Position numbers and translations under genes: made by a program. A stretch of 64,000 nucleotides of DNA from Achromobacter spanius (GTDB lineage Bacteria; Pseudomonadota; Gammaproteobacteria; Burkholderiales; Burkholderiaceae_B). The notes beneath the pieces were generated by a model. The model searched no databases. It was not told the origin of the DNA and saw only the letters and a program-made list of their open reading frames with translations. Of the stretch, positions 33,157 through 45,969 are shown in pieces. Every line of letters starts with the position of its first letter. Within the stretch, counting starts at the first letter, position 1. The DNA lies in the NCBI RefSeq assembly GCF_003994415.1, contig NZ_CP034689.1, positions 3,596,001-3,660,000 on the forward strand, given 5' to 3'.

Positions 33157-34647
33157 ATGCAAACACCGATTTCCGATTCTGGCGCCACCCCCGCCAGCCA
33201 GAATCAGCTGCACCGCGTGCTCAAGGCGCGCCACCTGACGATGATAGCGCTGGGCGGAGCCATCGGCACCGGCCTGTTCGTGGCCTCCGGCGCGGCCATT
33301 GCCGAAGCGGGTCCGGGCGGCGCCCTGCTCGTGTACCTGGTAATTGGCCTGATGGTCTACTTCATCATGACGAGCCTGGGCGAACTGGCCACCTTCATGC
33401 CAGTGTCGGGCTCGTTCTGCACCTATGCGTCGCGCTACGTAGACCCCGGCTTCGGCTTCGCGCTGGGGTGGAATTTCTGGGTCAGTTGGGCCACGGTCGT
33501 TGCCGTGGACGTGGTGGCCGCCCAACTGGTCATGGCGTACTGGCTGCCGGATACGCCGGGCTGGATCTGGAGCGTGGCGTTTTTAGCGCTGACATTCGGG
33601 CTGAACGCCTTTTCGGCGCGCAGCTTCGGCGAAGCCGAATACTGGTTCGCCCTGATCAAAGTGGTGGCCGTGCTGTGCTTCATTGCCGTTGGCCTGGGCA
33701 TGCTGGTGGGCATCATCCACGGCGGCGACCAGGTCGGGCTGGCGAACTGGACCATCGGCGACGCGCCTTTCGTGGGCAACGCGGCCACCTGGGTGGGCGT
33801 GGCGATGGTGGTGGCCTATTCCTTCCAGGGCACCGAATTGGTGGGCGTGGCAGCAGGCGAATCCGAAAACCCGCGCCGCAACGTGCCACGCGCCATCAAT
33901 AGCGTGTTCTGGCGCATCCTGCTGTTCTACGTGCTGGCCATTCTGATCATCGGCCTGCTGCTGCCCTATACCGACCCGCAATTGCTGCGCAACGACGTCG
34001 AAGACATCGCTGTCAGCCCGTTCACGCTGGTGTTCCAGCATGCGGGGCTGCTGTCGGCCGCCACCGTGATGAACGCGGTGATCCTGACGTCGGTGCTGTC
34101 GGCCGGCAATTCGGGCATGTACGCCGCCACCCGCATGCTGTTCAACATGGCGGCCGAAGGCCAGGCCCCGGCAGTGTTCAAGCGGCTGACGTCCAGGGGC
34201 GTGCCGCTGTACGCGCTGCTGGCCACCACGGCGCTGGCCTGCCTGTGCCTGTTCAGCGTGGTGTACAGCCCGAAGGCCGTCTATATCTGGCTGCTGAATT
34301 TTGCGGGCATGACGGAATTCATCGTGTGGCTGAGCATCGCGATGAGCCATTACCGGTTTCGCCAGGGCTACGTCAGGCACGGCTACGACACGGCCGACCT
34401 GCCCTACAAGGCCGGCCTGTTTCCCTTCGGCCCGGTGCTGGCCTTTGTGCTGTGCCTGGTGGTGACGCTGGGGCAGAACTACCAGGCGTTCCTGCAAGAT
34501 CGCATTGATTGGATCGGGGTGGTGTCCACGTATCTGGCCATTCCGCTGTTCCTGGCGTTGTGGATCGGGCACCGCCTGGTGAAGAAGTCGCGCTGGGTGC
34601 GCTACGGAGACATGCGCTTTTATGGGCTGGATCGGGGCCACGGCTAG
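33157..34647 (+). CDS. lysP: Lysine-specific permease
   Basis: A 496-residue APC-superfamily transporter with 12 predicted helices. It is very similar along its length to E. coli LysP: LKARHLTMIALGGAIGTGLF, MPVSGSFCTYASRYV, FQGTELVGVAAGESENP, ISVSPFTLVFQHAGLLSAA-like segment AVSPFTLVFQHAGLLS, and LSAGNSGMYAATRML. The ATG at 33157 (MQTPISD) gives the usual length; an ATG at 33124 would add 11 residues. It imports L-lysine with protons. No lysine riboswitch is visible in the short upstream gap. Confidence 0.9.
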   Translation: MQTPISDSGATPASQNQLHRVLKARHLTMIALGGAIGTGLFVASGAAIAEAGPGGALLVYLVIGLMVYFIMTSLGELATFMPVSGSFCTYASRYVDPGFGFALGWNFWVSWATVVAVDVVAAQLVMAYWLPDTPGWIWSVAFLALTFGLNAFSARSFGEAEYWFALIKVVAVLCFIAVGLGMLVGIIHGGDQVGLANWTIGDAPFVGNAATWVGVAMVVAYSFQGTELVGVAAGESENPRRNVPRAINSVFWRILLFYVLAILIIGLLLPYTDPQLLRNDVEDIAVSPFTLVFQHAGLLSAATVMNAVILTSVLSAGNSGMYAATRMLFNMAAEGQAPAVFKRLTSRGVPLYALLATTALACLCLFSVVYSPKAVYIWLLNFAGMTEFIVWLSIAMSHYRFRQGYVRHGYDTADLPYKAGLFPFGPVLAFVLCLVVTLGQNYQAFLQDRIDWIGVVSTYLAIPLFLALWIGHRLVKKSRWVRYGDMRFYGLDRGHG

Positions 34648-34711
34648 GCGCTGCTCCGCCCTTTCTGGTCACAAAGTCGCTACAAAAGCAGCGACAAAAA
34701 CAGGGCTACAA

Positions 34712-34731
34712 TACTGTATATTCATACAGTA
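34712..34731. promoter_or_regulatory. LexA (SOS) box of the mutasome operon
   Basis: TACTGTATATTCATACAGTA contains a perfect CTGT-N8-ACAG core (34714..34729) and abuts the imuA start codon at 34732. A -10-like TACAAT (34707..34712) overlaps its left edge, so LexA binding would block initiation. The leader would be only about a dozen bases long and has no clear ribosome-binding site. Confidence 0.93.
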
Positions 34732-35436
34732 ATGATGACCCCTGAACGCATCCATCCCGCGTTGTGGCGCGCCACCCAGTTGGCCAAAGGCGCCGCGCGC
34801 ACCCTGCCCACCGGGCACGCTTCGCTTTCCGCCGAGCTGCCGGACGGCGGCTGGCCGCTGGGATCCCTGATCGAACTGCTGACCCCGCACCCCGGCGTGG
34901 GCGAAATCCGCCTGTTGCGCCCAGCGTTGGCCCAATTGGAAACGCGTCGCCCCATTGCGCTGGTGCAACCGCCGCACGTGCCCCACATCGCCAGTTGGAT
35001 GAGCTGGCGGCTGGATCCCCGGCAATTGCTGTGGGTGGCGCCGCAAAAACCCGTCGACACCCTCTGGGCCACGGAACAAATCCTGAAAAACGGCAGTTGC
35101 GGCGCGCTGATCTGCTGGCTGCCGCATGTGCGCCCTGAATCCCTGCGGCGGCTGCATCTGGCGGCCCAGGCCAGCGACCTGCTCTTCATTGCCATCCGCC
35201 CGGCCAAGGCCGCGCAGAATGCCACCGCCGCCCCCTTGCGGCTGGCGCTTGCGCCCGCCCCGGGCGGTTTGTCCGTCCATATTCTGAAGCGCCGGGGGCC
35301 CGTCTGCGACACCCCGCTGTACGTGGGCCTGGAGCCCGGCGCGCCGACACCGTCTTCCCCCCACCATGCGCCTCTGGATCGCCGCCTTCCTGCGCTGCCT
35401 GCCGCTGGACGTACTACGCCCGCACTGGCCGCATGA
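34732..35436 (+). CDS. imuA: SOS mutagenesis protein ImuA (RecA/SulA-like)
   Basis: A 234-residue accessory factor of the DNA-damage-induced translesion system, homologous to the RecA core but without Walker A function. Visible blocks are LSAELPDGGWPLGSLIELL, GEIRLLRPALAQL and IASWMSWRLDPRQLLWVAP. It interacts with ImuB and the replicative machinery. Directly downstream of a LexA box, it is the first gene of imuA-imuB-dnaE2. Its 3' end overlaps imuB by 71 bp. Confidence 0.9.
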   Translation: MMTPERIHPALWRATQLAKGAARTLPTGHASLSAELPDGGWPLGSLIELLTPHPGVGEIRLLRPALAQLETRRPIALVQPPHVPHIASWMSWRLDPRQLLWVAPQKPVDTLWATEQILKNGSCGALICWLPHVRPESLRRLHLAAQASDLLFIAIRPAKAAQNATAAPLRLALAPAPGGLSVHILKRRGPVCDTPLYVGLEPGAPTPSSPHHAPLDRRLPALPAAGRTTPALAA

Positions 35437-36835
35437 GGAACACGCCTTCGCCGTCCTGGACCAGGAACGCGTTGCCGCCCTCACCCCCGCCGCCCGCCAG
35501 GCTGGCGTCAAGCCGAGCATGCGCCGCGCCGGCGCCGCGGCCATCGCCCCGCAGGTGGAACTCTTGCCGCGCCAGCCGCAAGCCGAAGCCGACACCCTGC
35601 ACGGCGCGGCGCTGGCGCTGCTGCAATACACCCCTGAAATTGCCTTGGGCGATAACGACACCGTGCTCTTGAACGTGGGCGCCAGCCTGATGTTCTTTGG
35701 CGGCCCACGCGCGCTGGCCCGGCGCATACGCGCCACCCTGCAAGCGCTGGACCTGCGTGTGTCCCTGGGCATGGCGTCCACCGCCCGGGGCGCCTGGCTG
35801 CTGGCGCACCGCCCCGGTCGCCGCGTGCCCCGGCGCACGCTCACCCTGCCCACTCTGGCCCGTCGGCTGGACGCACTGCCGTTGGCGCTGCTGCCCCAGG
35901 CCCAGGCGCGGCTGGACTGGCTGGGCGACATCGGCTGCCACACGCTGGCCGACCTGCGCGCCCTGCCGCGCGCCGGCCTGCAACGCCGCAGCACGCCGGA
36001 TCTACTCCCCGCCCTGGACGCCGCCTACGGCCAGGCGCCCGAACTGTATCGCTGGATTGAACCGCCCAACCAGTTCTCCCGGCGCATCGAACTCATGGAT
36101 TACGTCGAGCACACCGACGCCGTGCTGGCGGTGGCGCGCCGCCTGGCCGAACAACTGGGCGGCTGGCTCACCGCGCGGCAACTGGCGGTGCGGCGCGTGG
36201 TGCTCAGCATGGAACACGAACGCGGCCGCCATGCCCGCCCGCCCACCGAACTGGAACTGGCGCTGGCGCAACCGGTCTGGCAGGCGCCGCAAATCCTGCA
36301 CCTGCTGCGCGAAAAACTGAACCACGTCACGCTGGAAGCCCCCGTCATCGCCGTGTCCCTATTGGCGCCCGACACCGTTGAGCAACCCGCCGTCAGCACC
36401 ACGCTGTTTCCCGAACCCGGTGGCACCGCGGCCGACCACGCTCGGCTGCTGGACCTGCTGGTGGCCCGGCTGGGCCGCGATCAGGTGCGCCACGCCCATC
36501 CCACGCCCGACCACCGCCCCGAAGCCGCGAATTCCTGGGGCGACGCGTTGACTGCCCCGCGCCCGCCCCAGCCCCTGCCCCCCTTGCTGGACCGCCCCTT
36601 CTGGCTGCTGGAAACGCCGCTGGCCCTGAAGCTGTCGGGCCATCGCCCCCAATACGGCGGCCAGCCGCTGCGGTTGGTGCGCGGGCCGGAACGCATCGAA
36701 AGCGGTTGGTGGGACCCGGCCCTGACCGTGCGCGACTATTTCGTTGCCGAAGACGCGGCGGCCGCGCGCTACTGGATCTACCGCGAACGCGACGCGGAAC
36801 ACGCGCGCTGGTTCCTGCACGGGCTCTACGCCTGA
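35366..36835 (+). CDS. imuB: Inactive Y-family polymerase-like protein ImuB
   Basis: A 489-residue Y-family-like protein that acts as the adaptor of the ImuABC mutasome, recruiting DnaE2 to the beta clamp. The catalytic palm is degenerate: the usual D..(M)FF/YxSVE and SxDE acidic residues are not found, consistent with the family's lack of polymerase activity. Recognisable parts are LWIAAFLRCLPLDVL, FGGPRALARRIRATL and WLGDIGCHTLADLRAL. The segment TTLFPEPGG near residue 350 lies where clamp-binding motifs occur in relatives. dnaE2 starts 10 bases downstream. Confidence 0.9.
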   Translation: MRLWIAAFLRCLPLDVLRPHWPHEEHAFAVLDQERVAALTPAARQAGVKPSMRRAGAAAIAPQVELLPRQPQAEADTLHGAALALLQYTPEIALGDNDTVLLNVGASLMFFGGPRALARRIRATLQALDLRVSLGMASTARGAWLLAHRPGRRVPRRTLTLPTLARRLDALPLALLPQAQARLDWLGDIGCHTLADLRALPRAGLQRRSTPDLLPALDAAYGQAPELYRWIEPPNQFSRRIELMDYVEHTDAVLAVARRLAEQLGGWLTARQLAVRRVVLSMEHERGRHARPPTELELALAQPVWQAPQILHLLREKLNHVTLEAPVIAVSLLAPDTVEQPAVSTTLFPEPGGTAADHARLLDLLVARLGRDQVRHAHPTPDHRPEAANSWGDALTAPRPPQPLPPLLDRPFWLLETPLALKLSGHRPQYGGQPLRLVRGPERIESGWWDPALTVRDYFVAEDAAAARYWIYRERDAEHARWFLHGLYA

Positions 36836-36845
36836 GGCTGGCCAC

Positions 36846-40079
<3,234 letters not shown>

Positions 40080-40133
40080 GGCGTCAACTGGCGGAAGCTA
40101 GTACTTTCCTCAGTAACCAAACCCCGCCATCGC

Positions 40134-40167
40134 AGCCCGCCTTGATCTCATTTCAACGCGGGCTTTT
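40134..40167 (+). terminator. Stem-loop after dnaE2
   Basis: Stem AGCCCGC (40134..40140) and GCGGGCT (40158..40164) with a 17-base loop, followed by TTTTC. It lies 55 bp beyond the dnaE2 stop. The long loop makes it a moderate terminator. Confidence 0.6.
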
Positions 40168-40260
40168 CACTTTTTGGCGCGCCGCCGCAACGCCAGATTA
40201 CAGCGCGCCTAGGCTGGTCTATCATGGCTTTTTTCGTCGTGAAGTTGTAAGGAGCGATAC

Positions 40261-40650
40261 ATGATCCGCAAGCTGATCCCTTTCATTCTGGTTGCCAGCC
40301 TGACCGCATGCGCCAACACTGGAACGTCGTCGTCCAGCGCACCGGCAGCCTCCAGCTCCTCCAGCTCTTCATCCTCGTCCGGCGCCAGCTCGTCGGGCGG
40401 TGCTTCCTATGGTGGGTCGGGCTCGGCCATGCCGGGCTACGGTAGCAAAACCTGCGATGCCGCCGCGCTGCAATCGCAAATTGGCCAAAAAGCCACCACG
40501 TCCTCGATGGAAGACCTGCGTACGCGCAGCGGCAGTACCACCGCCCGCATTCTGCGCCCCGGCCAACTTGTCACCATGGAATACAACGCCACCCGTTTGA
40601 ACCTGATCGTGGATGACAAAGACGTCATGACCGCCATTCGCTGCGGTTGA
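40261..40650 (+). CDS. I78-family peptidase-inhibitor-like lipoprotein
   Basis: A 129-residue lipoprotein. The lipobox is SLTAC with C17, followed by a serine-rich low-complexity linker (about 22-60). The C-terminal domain has CDAAALQSQIGQKAT, then RILRPGQLVTMEYNATRLN and the final IRCG, matching the proteinase-inhibitor I78 family. It would be a periplasmic or surface-tethered inhibitor of serine proteases. It is a single gene with AAGGAG near the ATG. Confidence 0.85.
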   Translation: MIRKLIPFILVASLTACANTGTSSSSAPAASSSSSSSSSSGASSSGGASYGGSGSAMPGYGSKTCDAAALQSQIGQKATTSSMEDLRTRSGSTTARILRPGQLVTMEYNATRLNLIVDDKDVMTAIRCG

Positions 40651-40719
40651 TCTCCCCCCAAGCCCTGCGAGGACCCCACCCCGCCCCGGACTGGCCGACG
40701 CCTGACATCGCCGGCCGCC

Positions 40720-41670
40720 TCAGGCTTCGTCCGGCAAAGCGGCGGGCGGCGTGGGCGGCACGTGGGGCAGGAAGGCCCCCGCCACTTCAAACGCGCATTC
40801 CTCGCGCGCAATCTCGATCACCCGCGACACAATCGGGTTGACGATGTTCTTCTTGTGCACCGCGTAGTAATTGATGGTGGGCAGGTCGGGTTCCACATTC
40901 AGCTGGCATAGCGCGCCGCGTTCGACCAGTGGCGCGAAGTAGGCGCCAGGCAGATAGCTGATGCCCAGCCCCAGCATCGTCAGTTGCGCCATCATCCCCA
41001 GGCTGTTGCAGGTCAACACCCGCTTGACCGACAAGCCCTGTTCGGCGAACCAGGCGTCGTACAGATGAGACAGCGCGGAATTGGTCGGCTGCGAAATCAC
41101 CGGATACGGCGCCAGGTCCTGCGGCGACAAACGCGCCTGCAAATCGATATCCAGCGCGGGGCTGGCCATCCAGACGTTGGTGACGCCCCCCAGGTGAATG
41201 CCCTCGTATTGATAGCTCCAGAACGGGCCAGGCATGATGGCCAGGTCCAGTTGGTCTTGGTCCAGCCTTTCGTACAGCGTAATGCCGCCGTCGATCTCGG
41301 GCATCAGTTGTACGCGCGGGTAGCGCAAGCTGATCTGGTTGATCAGCCGCGCCAGCCACGTCATGCCCACCAGCTCGGTCACCCCCAGCCGTATCACGCC
41401 TTCGAAACTGGCCGGGTCGGCCATGTTTTGCACGATGCGGCTGTTCAAATCCAGCATTTCACGCGCCAGTTCAAACAGCTTGCGCCCTTGCGGCGTCATG
41501 ACCAGTTTCTTGGCCCGGCGCTCGAACAAGGGCGACCCGGCAAAGGCTTCCAGTTCGCCCACCCGCTTGGCCACCGCCGATTGCGTGGTGTGCAGTTTCC
41601 GGGAAGATGCGCTGAAGCTGCCTAGCTCGGCGCTCCAGTAAAAAGCCTCTAGCTGTTTAAGGGTGTACAT
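40720..41670 (-). CDS. LysR-family transcriptional regulator
   Basis: A 316-residue regulator. N-terminal winged helix: LKQLEAFYWSAELGSFSASS then KLHTTQSAVAKRVGELE. The C-terminal substrate-binding fold contains IRLGVTELVGMTWLARLIN and LGLGISYLPGAYF. The ATG at 41670 (MYTLKQLEAF) is the family start; an upstream ATG adds 12 residues. It lies at the 3' end of the amino-acid transport operon on the same strand and probably controls it in response to the transported compound. Confidence 0.9.
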   Translation of the reverse strand: MYTLKQLEAFYWSAELGSFSASSRKLHTTQSAVAKRVGELEAFAGSPLFERRAKKLVMTPQGRKLFELAREMLDLNSRIVQNMADPASFEGVIRLGVTELVGMTWLARLINQISLRYPRVQLMPEIDGGITLYERLDQDQLDLAIMPGPFWSYQYEGIHLGGVTNVWMASPALDIDLQARLSPQDLAPYPVISQPTNSALSHLYDAWFAEQGLSVKRVLTCNSLGMMAQLTMLGLGISYLPGAYFAPLVERGALCQLNVEPDLPTINYYAVHKKNIVNPIVSRVIEIAREECAFEVAGAFLPHVPPTPPAALPDEA

Positions 41671-41727
41671 CGCGGCGGTGGATGCGAAACGCATGAAAGC
41701 CCTCACGTTACCATCGCCGCCACGGCC

Positions 41728-42462
41728 CTAGCCGCGTGGGTGCAGGATGTCGGCCAGAAAGCGCTGTGCGCGCGGATGCGAGGGCGCGCTGAAAAAGCGC
41801 TCGGGCGTGTCCACCTCAAGAATCTCGCCACCGTCCATGAAGACGACCCGGTCGCAGACGTCACGCGCAAAGCCCATTTCGTGGGTCACGCAGACCATCG
41901 TCATGCCGTCCTTGGCCAGGCCCTTCATCACCTGCAGCACCTCGCCCACCATTTCCGGGTCGAGCGCGCTGGTCGGCTCGTCGAACAACATCACCGGCGG
42001 CTGCAACGCCAAGGCGCGCGCAATCGCCACGCGCTGCTGCTGGCCGCCCGACAGCGCACCAGGGTAGGCGTCGATCTTGTTCAGCAGTCCCACCCGATCA
42101 AGCAGCGCACGCGCCAATTCCACCGACTGCTTGCGCGGCTGCTTGCGGATATTGACCGGTGCGAAGATCACGTTTTCCAGCACGCTCATGTGCGGAAACA
42201 GGTTGAACTGCTGGAACACAAAGCCGATCTTCTGACGCAGCGCATTCAGGTTGGCGCCCTTCTGGTAGATGTCGGCTCCGTCGATCAGGATGCGACCTTT
42301 CTCGATGGGTTCCAGCCGGTTGATCGTGCGGATCATGGTTGACTTGCCCGAGCCCGACGGCCCGCACACCACCAGCACTTCGCCACGCGCCACGGACAGG
42401 TCCACGTCTTTCAGCACGTGATGGTCGCCATACCACTTGTTCACTTTTTCAAGCTTGATCAT
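41728..42462 (-). CDS. Amino-acid ABC transporter ATP-binding protein (GlnQ/GltL-like)
   Basis: A 244-residue ATPase of the polar amino-acid transporter group. Walker A CGPSGSGKST, signature LSGGQQQRVAIARALAL, Walker B MLFDEPTSALDPEMVGEVL and H-loop CVTHEMGFARDV are all intact. The ATG at 42462 (MIKLEKVNKWYGDHH) is the normal family start. It forms the transporter with the two permeases and binding protein encoded upstream. Confidence 0.95.
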   Translation of the reverse strand: MIKLEKVNKWYGDHHVLKDVDLSVARGEVLVVCGPSGSGKSTMIRTINRLEPIEKGRILIDGADIYQKGANLNALRQKIGFVFQQFNLFPHMSVLENVIFAPVNIRKQPRKQSVELARALLDRVGLLNKIDAYPGALSGGQQQRVAIARALALQPPVMLFDEPTSALDPEMVGEVLQVMKGLAKDGMTMVCVTHEMGFARDVCDRVVFMDGGEILEVDTPERFFSAPSHPRAQRFLADILHPRG

Positions 42463-42473
42463 GATTCTTTCCG

Positions 42474-43163
42474 TTAAGCCATGGCGCGCGAGCGGCGGAT
42501 ACGCAGGTCCAGCCAGCTCAAGCCGCGGCTCAGGCTGAAGCACACCAGGAAATAGATAATGGCCAGAATGCCGAACACCTGCAGCGGCTGCGTCAGTACC
42601 AGGTTATTGATTTGATTGGCCGCAAAGGTCAGCTCGTTGACACTGATGACATAGCCCAAGGACGTTTCCTTGATCGTGGAGACGAACTGGCTCGTCATGC
42701 TGGGCAGCACGTTGAACAGCGCCTGCGGCAGCACCACCTTGCGCATCGTCGTCCAGTAGCCCACGCCCAACGAACGCGATGCCTCGATCTGGCCGCGCGG
42801 CACCGCCTCGATGCCCGACCGGATCACCTCGGACAAGTAGGCGCTTTCATAGACCACCAGCGCGAAGATCAGCGTCCAGAAACCGCTGACCACCTGCCCC
42901 GTCAACTTGGGCACCACGAAGTACGCCCAGAAGATCAGCATCAGCAGCGGCATGCCGCGCACCACGTTGACCAGCGCCTTGCTGGCGGCCCGCAACGCGC
43001 CGAATGGGCTGACTCGGGCCAGCGCAATCAACAGCGCCAACGGTAAGGACATCAACAAGCCCAGCGCCGCCAGGATCAGCGTCAGCGCCAGCCCGCCCAA
43101 GGGCCCGTTGGGGTATTGGCCGACCAGCAGCGTCGGCCAGTATTGCATCAGCAGGTCAAGCAC
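42474..43163 (-). CDS. Amino-acid ABC transporter permease (GltK-like)
   Basis: A 229-residue permease with about five membrane helices and the EAA-type loop EAVPRGQIEASRSLGVGYWT characteristic of HisMQ-type permeases. Its start overlaps the end of the first permease gene by 8 bp, supporting coupled expression. It forms a heterodimer with the product of 43156..43845. Confidence 0.92.
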   Translation of the reverse strand: MLDLLMQYWPTLLVGQYPNGPLGGLALTLILAALGLLMSLPLALLIALARVSPFGALRAASKALVNVVRGMPLLMLIFWAYFVVPKLTGQVVSGFWTLIFALVVYESAYLSEVIRSGIEAVPRGQIEASRSLGVGYWTTMRKVVLPQALFNVLPSMTSQFVSTIKETSLGYVISVNELTFAANQINNLVLTQPLQVFGILAIIYFLVCFSLSRGLSWLDLRIRRSRAMA

Positions 43164-43845
43164 CGTGGCCTCCGCGATTCAAGCGATAACGGGCGTAGAC
43201 GCGCGACCCCACCGCCATGATCAGGAACGATCCCAGCAGGTACATGATCGTGGCCGCGCCGAAGGTGGCGAAGGTGCGATAGGTTTCATTTTCAATTTCG
43301 CGCGCCTGATAGGTCAGCTCCATCACGCCGATCGCCATCGCCACGCTGGTGTTCTTGAACAGCAGCAACGCGCGGCCGACCAGCGGCGGAATGGATATGC
43401 GCAACGCCTGCGGCACGATCACGTAACGCATGCATTGCAGATAGCTTGCGCCCAGCGCGCGCGCCGCCTCGAACTGCGTCCACGGTATGGCGCGCAGGCC
43501 GCTGCGGATGTCCTCGGCAATGTACGCGGCCGACCCCAACGCCAGCGCAATCGCGGCCAGCGACATCTCGGCGTTGTGATCGTAGAGCCACAGCCGCAGC
43601 CCTTCGGGCAGCAGCTCCGGCATGCCGAAATACCAGAACAACACCTGCACCAACAGCGGCACGTTGCGGTGGTATTCCACATAGGCGTCCACCACCCAGC
43701 GGCATGGCGCCAGGTTGGTGGCGCGCACCACCACCAGCGTCACCGCAATGGCGAAGGCCATGACCCAGGCAACGAAGAACAGTTGCACGGTAACCACCAT
43801 GCCGCTGAGCAGCAGCTGGTATTGGGATGCATCTAGCAAGCTCAT
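43156..43845 (-). CDS. Amino-acid ABC transporter permease (GltJ-like)
   Basis: A 229-residue permease with the HisMQ-type loop RAIPWTQFEAARALGASYLQ and the preceding PLLVQVLFWYFGMPELLP segment. It is the first of the two permease genes. The binding-protein gene ends 31 bp upstream. Confidence 0.92.
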   Translation of the reverse strand: MSLLDASQYQLLLSGMVVTVQLFFVAWVMAFAIAVTLVVVRATNLAPCRWVVDAYVEYHRNVPLLVQVLFWYFGMPELLPEGLRLWLYDHNAEMSLAAIALALGSAAYIAEDIRSGLRAIPWTQFEAARALGASYLQCMRYVIVPQALRISIPPLVGRALLLFKNTSVAMAIGVMELTYQAREIENETYRTFATFGAATIMYLLGSFLIMAVGSRVYARYRLNRGGHGA

Positions 43846-43876
43846 AAAGCGTCGGCCCTTGGCGGTTGCGCGGCCA

Positions 43877-44698
43877 TCAGCCGGCGATGGGGCCGATCTT
43901 GAACCCGCGCTCCAGCTTGTAGGGCGTGGTGGGGCCGAACCACTTGTCGAACAGCTTGGCCGCCGCGCCCGAGCTCTCGGCTTCGTCCAGCGCCTGGTTC
44001 ACGGTTTGCAGCATGCGCGTCTCGGACTTGCGCACACCCAGGCCCCAGGGTTCGTCAAACACCGACTTGCCGATCACGCTGACGGGCGCCGTGGGCGGGC
44101 TTTGCAGCACCAGGCGCACCAGCACCAGTTCCGACGCAAATTGCGCATCCACCTTCTTTTGCTGCAAGGCCAGGTAAGTGGCCGAACTGTCGCCATAACC
44201 AATCACCTTGGACTTGTCCAGGATGCGCTTGATCTCGCGTTCCGAGCTGGAGCCCTTGGTGGCGCCAATGCGGTGGCCGTTCAGCGCTTCGATGCTGTCC
44301 AGGCCCGAGTCCTTGCGCACCAACAGCTTTTGCGGGCTGACGTAGTAAGCATGGCTGAAGGAAATCTGTTCAGCGCGATCCGGCGAATAGCCCAGGTTGG
44401 CGGCCAGGATGTCCACGCGCCCTTCATTCAATTCCGGCACGCGCGCCGCCACCGACAGCAGCTTGTAGCTGATCTTCACGCCCAGCTTGTCGGCGACGAG
44501 CTTGCACACGTCCACGTCATAGCCCACCAACTGGCGGGTGGCGCCGTCCTGGAAGCTGAACGGCTGCGACGTGCCCAACGTGCCGCAGACGAGTTCGCCG
44601 CGCGCCTTGATGTCGTCGACTTGATCCGCTTGCGCGGTGGCGCCCAGCGCCAGCGTGGTCAGGCCCAGGCAGGCCGCGAAGATGGAGTGGCGTTTCAT
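43877..44698 (-). CDS. Amino-acid ABC transporter substrate-binding protein
   Basis: A 273-residue periplasmic binding protein of the polar amino-acid family (GltI/FliY-like). A signal peptide ends near AQA at about residue 24. Then come GELVCGTLGTSQPFSFQDG, LVGYDVDVCKLVADKLG and VDILAANLGYSPDRAEQ. The conserved aspartate/arginine ligands of the amino-acid carboxylate and amine groups are within these blocks. The exact ligand is unknown; the neighbouring aldolase and aminotransferase suggest an acidic hydroxy amino acid. Confidence 0.92.
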   Translation of the reverse strand: MKRHSIFAACLGLTTLALGATAQADQVDDIKARGELVCGTLGTSQPFSFQDGATRQLVGYDVDVCKLVADKLGVKISYKLLSVAARVPELNEGRVDILAANLGYSPDRAEQISFSHAYYVSPQKLLVRKDSGLDSIEALNGHRIGATKGSSSEREIKRILDKSKVIGYGDSSATYLALQQKKVDAQFASELVLVRLVLQSPPTAPVSVIGKSVFDEPWGLGVRKSETRMLQTVNQALDEAESSGAAAKLFDKWFGPTTPYKLERGFKIGPIAG

Positions 44699-44766
44699 GG
44701 TTGATTCCCCTTGTGTGTTGTGTGGTGGTCAAACGGTCTTGCGTAGCGTGGTGTGCCGCCTGGCGT

Positions 44767-45969
44767 TCAGGCCAGCTTGGCGCAGGCCTCGCGAATGGCG
44801 GAACATCCTTGCTTGATATCTTCCAGCGACGCGGCGAACGACAGCCGGAACGTGCCGGGCGCGCCGTAGGCGTTGCCGTCGATCACGGCCACGCCCGCCT
44901 CGCGCAGCAGGTAGTGCGTCAGGTCGGTGTCGGTGGCGATGACGTCGCCAGCGGGCGTTTTTTTGCCCAGCAGGCCCGAGCAGTCCGGAAATACGTAGAA
45001 CGCGCCTTGCGGCACGACGATGCTCAGGCCCGGCGTACCGGACAACTCGGCAACCGCCAGGTCGCGGCGCGTTTTGAAAACCTTGGCGAATTCGGTCACG
45101 CAATCCTGTGGGCCGGACAGGGCCTCAAGCGCCGCCGCCTGGCTGACCGACGACGCGCCCGACGTGCTTTGTGATTGCAGAATCGCCATCGCCTTGATCA
45201 ATTCGTCGGGCCCCGCGCCATAGCCGATGCGCCAGCCCGTCATGGCGTAGGCCTTGGACACGCCGTTGACCACCAGCGTGCGGTCGGCCAGTTCGGGCGC
45301 CACCTGCAGCGGATGCACCGTCGGCTCGTCCGTGAAATTGAGCCGGGCATAGATGTCGTCCGTCATCAGCCAGACGTGCGGATGGCGCTTGAGCACGTCG
45401 GTCAGCCCACGCAATTCGTCGGCGGTATAGACCGAGCCGGTGGGGTTGCTGGGCGCGTTCATCATCAACCACTTGGTGCGCGGCGTGATGGCTTGTTCTA
45501 GCGCCTGGGGCGTGAGCTTGTAGTCCGTGGCCGGCAAGGTCTGCACCACGACCGGCACCCCGCCGTTGACCAGCACCATGTCGGGGTACGACACCCAGAA
45601 CGGCGCGGGGATCAGCACCTCGTCGCCGTCATTCAACGTGGCGGCCAGACCATTGAAAATCACCTGCTTGGCGCCGGTGCTCACGATGATCCGCGCCACG
45701 GGATAGTCCACGCCCGTGGCCGCTTGAACATGGCCGCGCGCGGCACGGCGCAACGCCGCCGTGCCCTGGGCAGGCGGGTATTTGGTTTCGCCACGGTTCA
45801 TCGCGGCGGTGGCGGCCTGGCGGATATGTTCCGGCGTTGAAAAGTCGGGTTCGCCAATCGTCAGGTCGATGATCCGGCGGCCTTGTTCGCGCAGTTCGGC
45901 AATGATGGCGCGCGCGGCAACGCTGGGCGACAGCTTGATGCGCTTGATGCGGTCTGCAATGATGCTCAT
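44767..45969 (-). CDS. PLP-dependent aminotransferase, class I (AspC-like)
   Basis: A 400-residue fold-type I aminotransferase. The Schiff-base lysine lies in VNGVSKAYAMTGWRIGYG. Other elements are the NAPSNPTGSVYT segment and MTDDIYARLNF. It transfers an amino group from an amino acid to a 2-oxo acid. The ATG at 45969 overlaps the stop of the RraA-like gene (ATGA), so the two are tightly linked and likely catalyse consecutive steps. Confidence 0.92.
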   Translation of the reverse strand: MSIIADRIKRIKLSPSVAARAIIAELREQGRRIIDLTIGEPDFSTPEHIRQAATAAMNRGETKYPPAQGTAALRRAARGHVQAATGVDYPVARIIVSTGAKQVIFNGLAATLNDGDEVLIPAPFWVSYPDMVLVNGGVPVVVQTLPATDYKLTPQALEQAITPRTKWLMMNAPSNPTGSVYTADELRGLTDVLKRHPHVWLMTDDIYARLNFTDEPTVHPLQVAPELADRTLVVNGVSKAYAMTGWRIGYGAGPDELIKAMAILQSQSTSGASSVSQAAALEALSGPQDCVTEFAKVFKTRRDLAVAELSGTPGLSIVVPQGAFYVFPDCSGLLGKKTPAGDVIATDTDLTHYLLREAGVAVIDGNAYGAPGTFRLSFAASLEDIKQGCSAIREACAKLA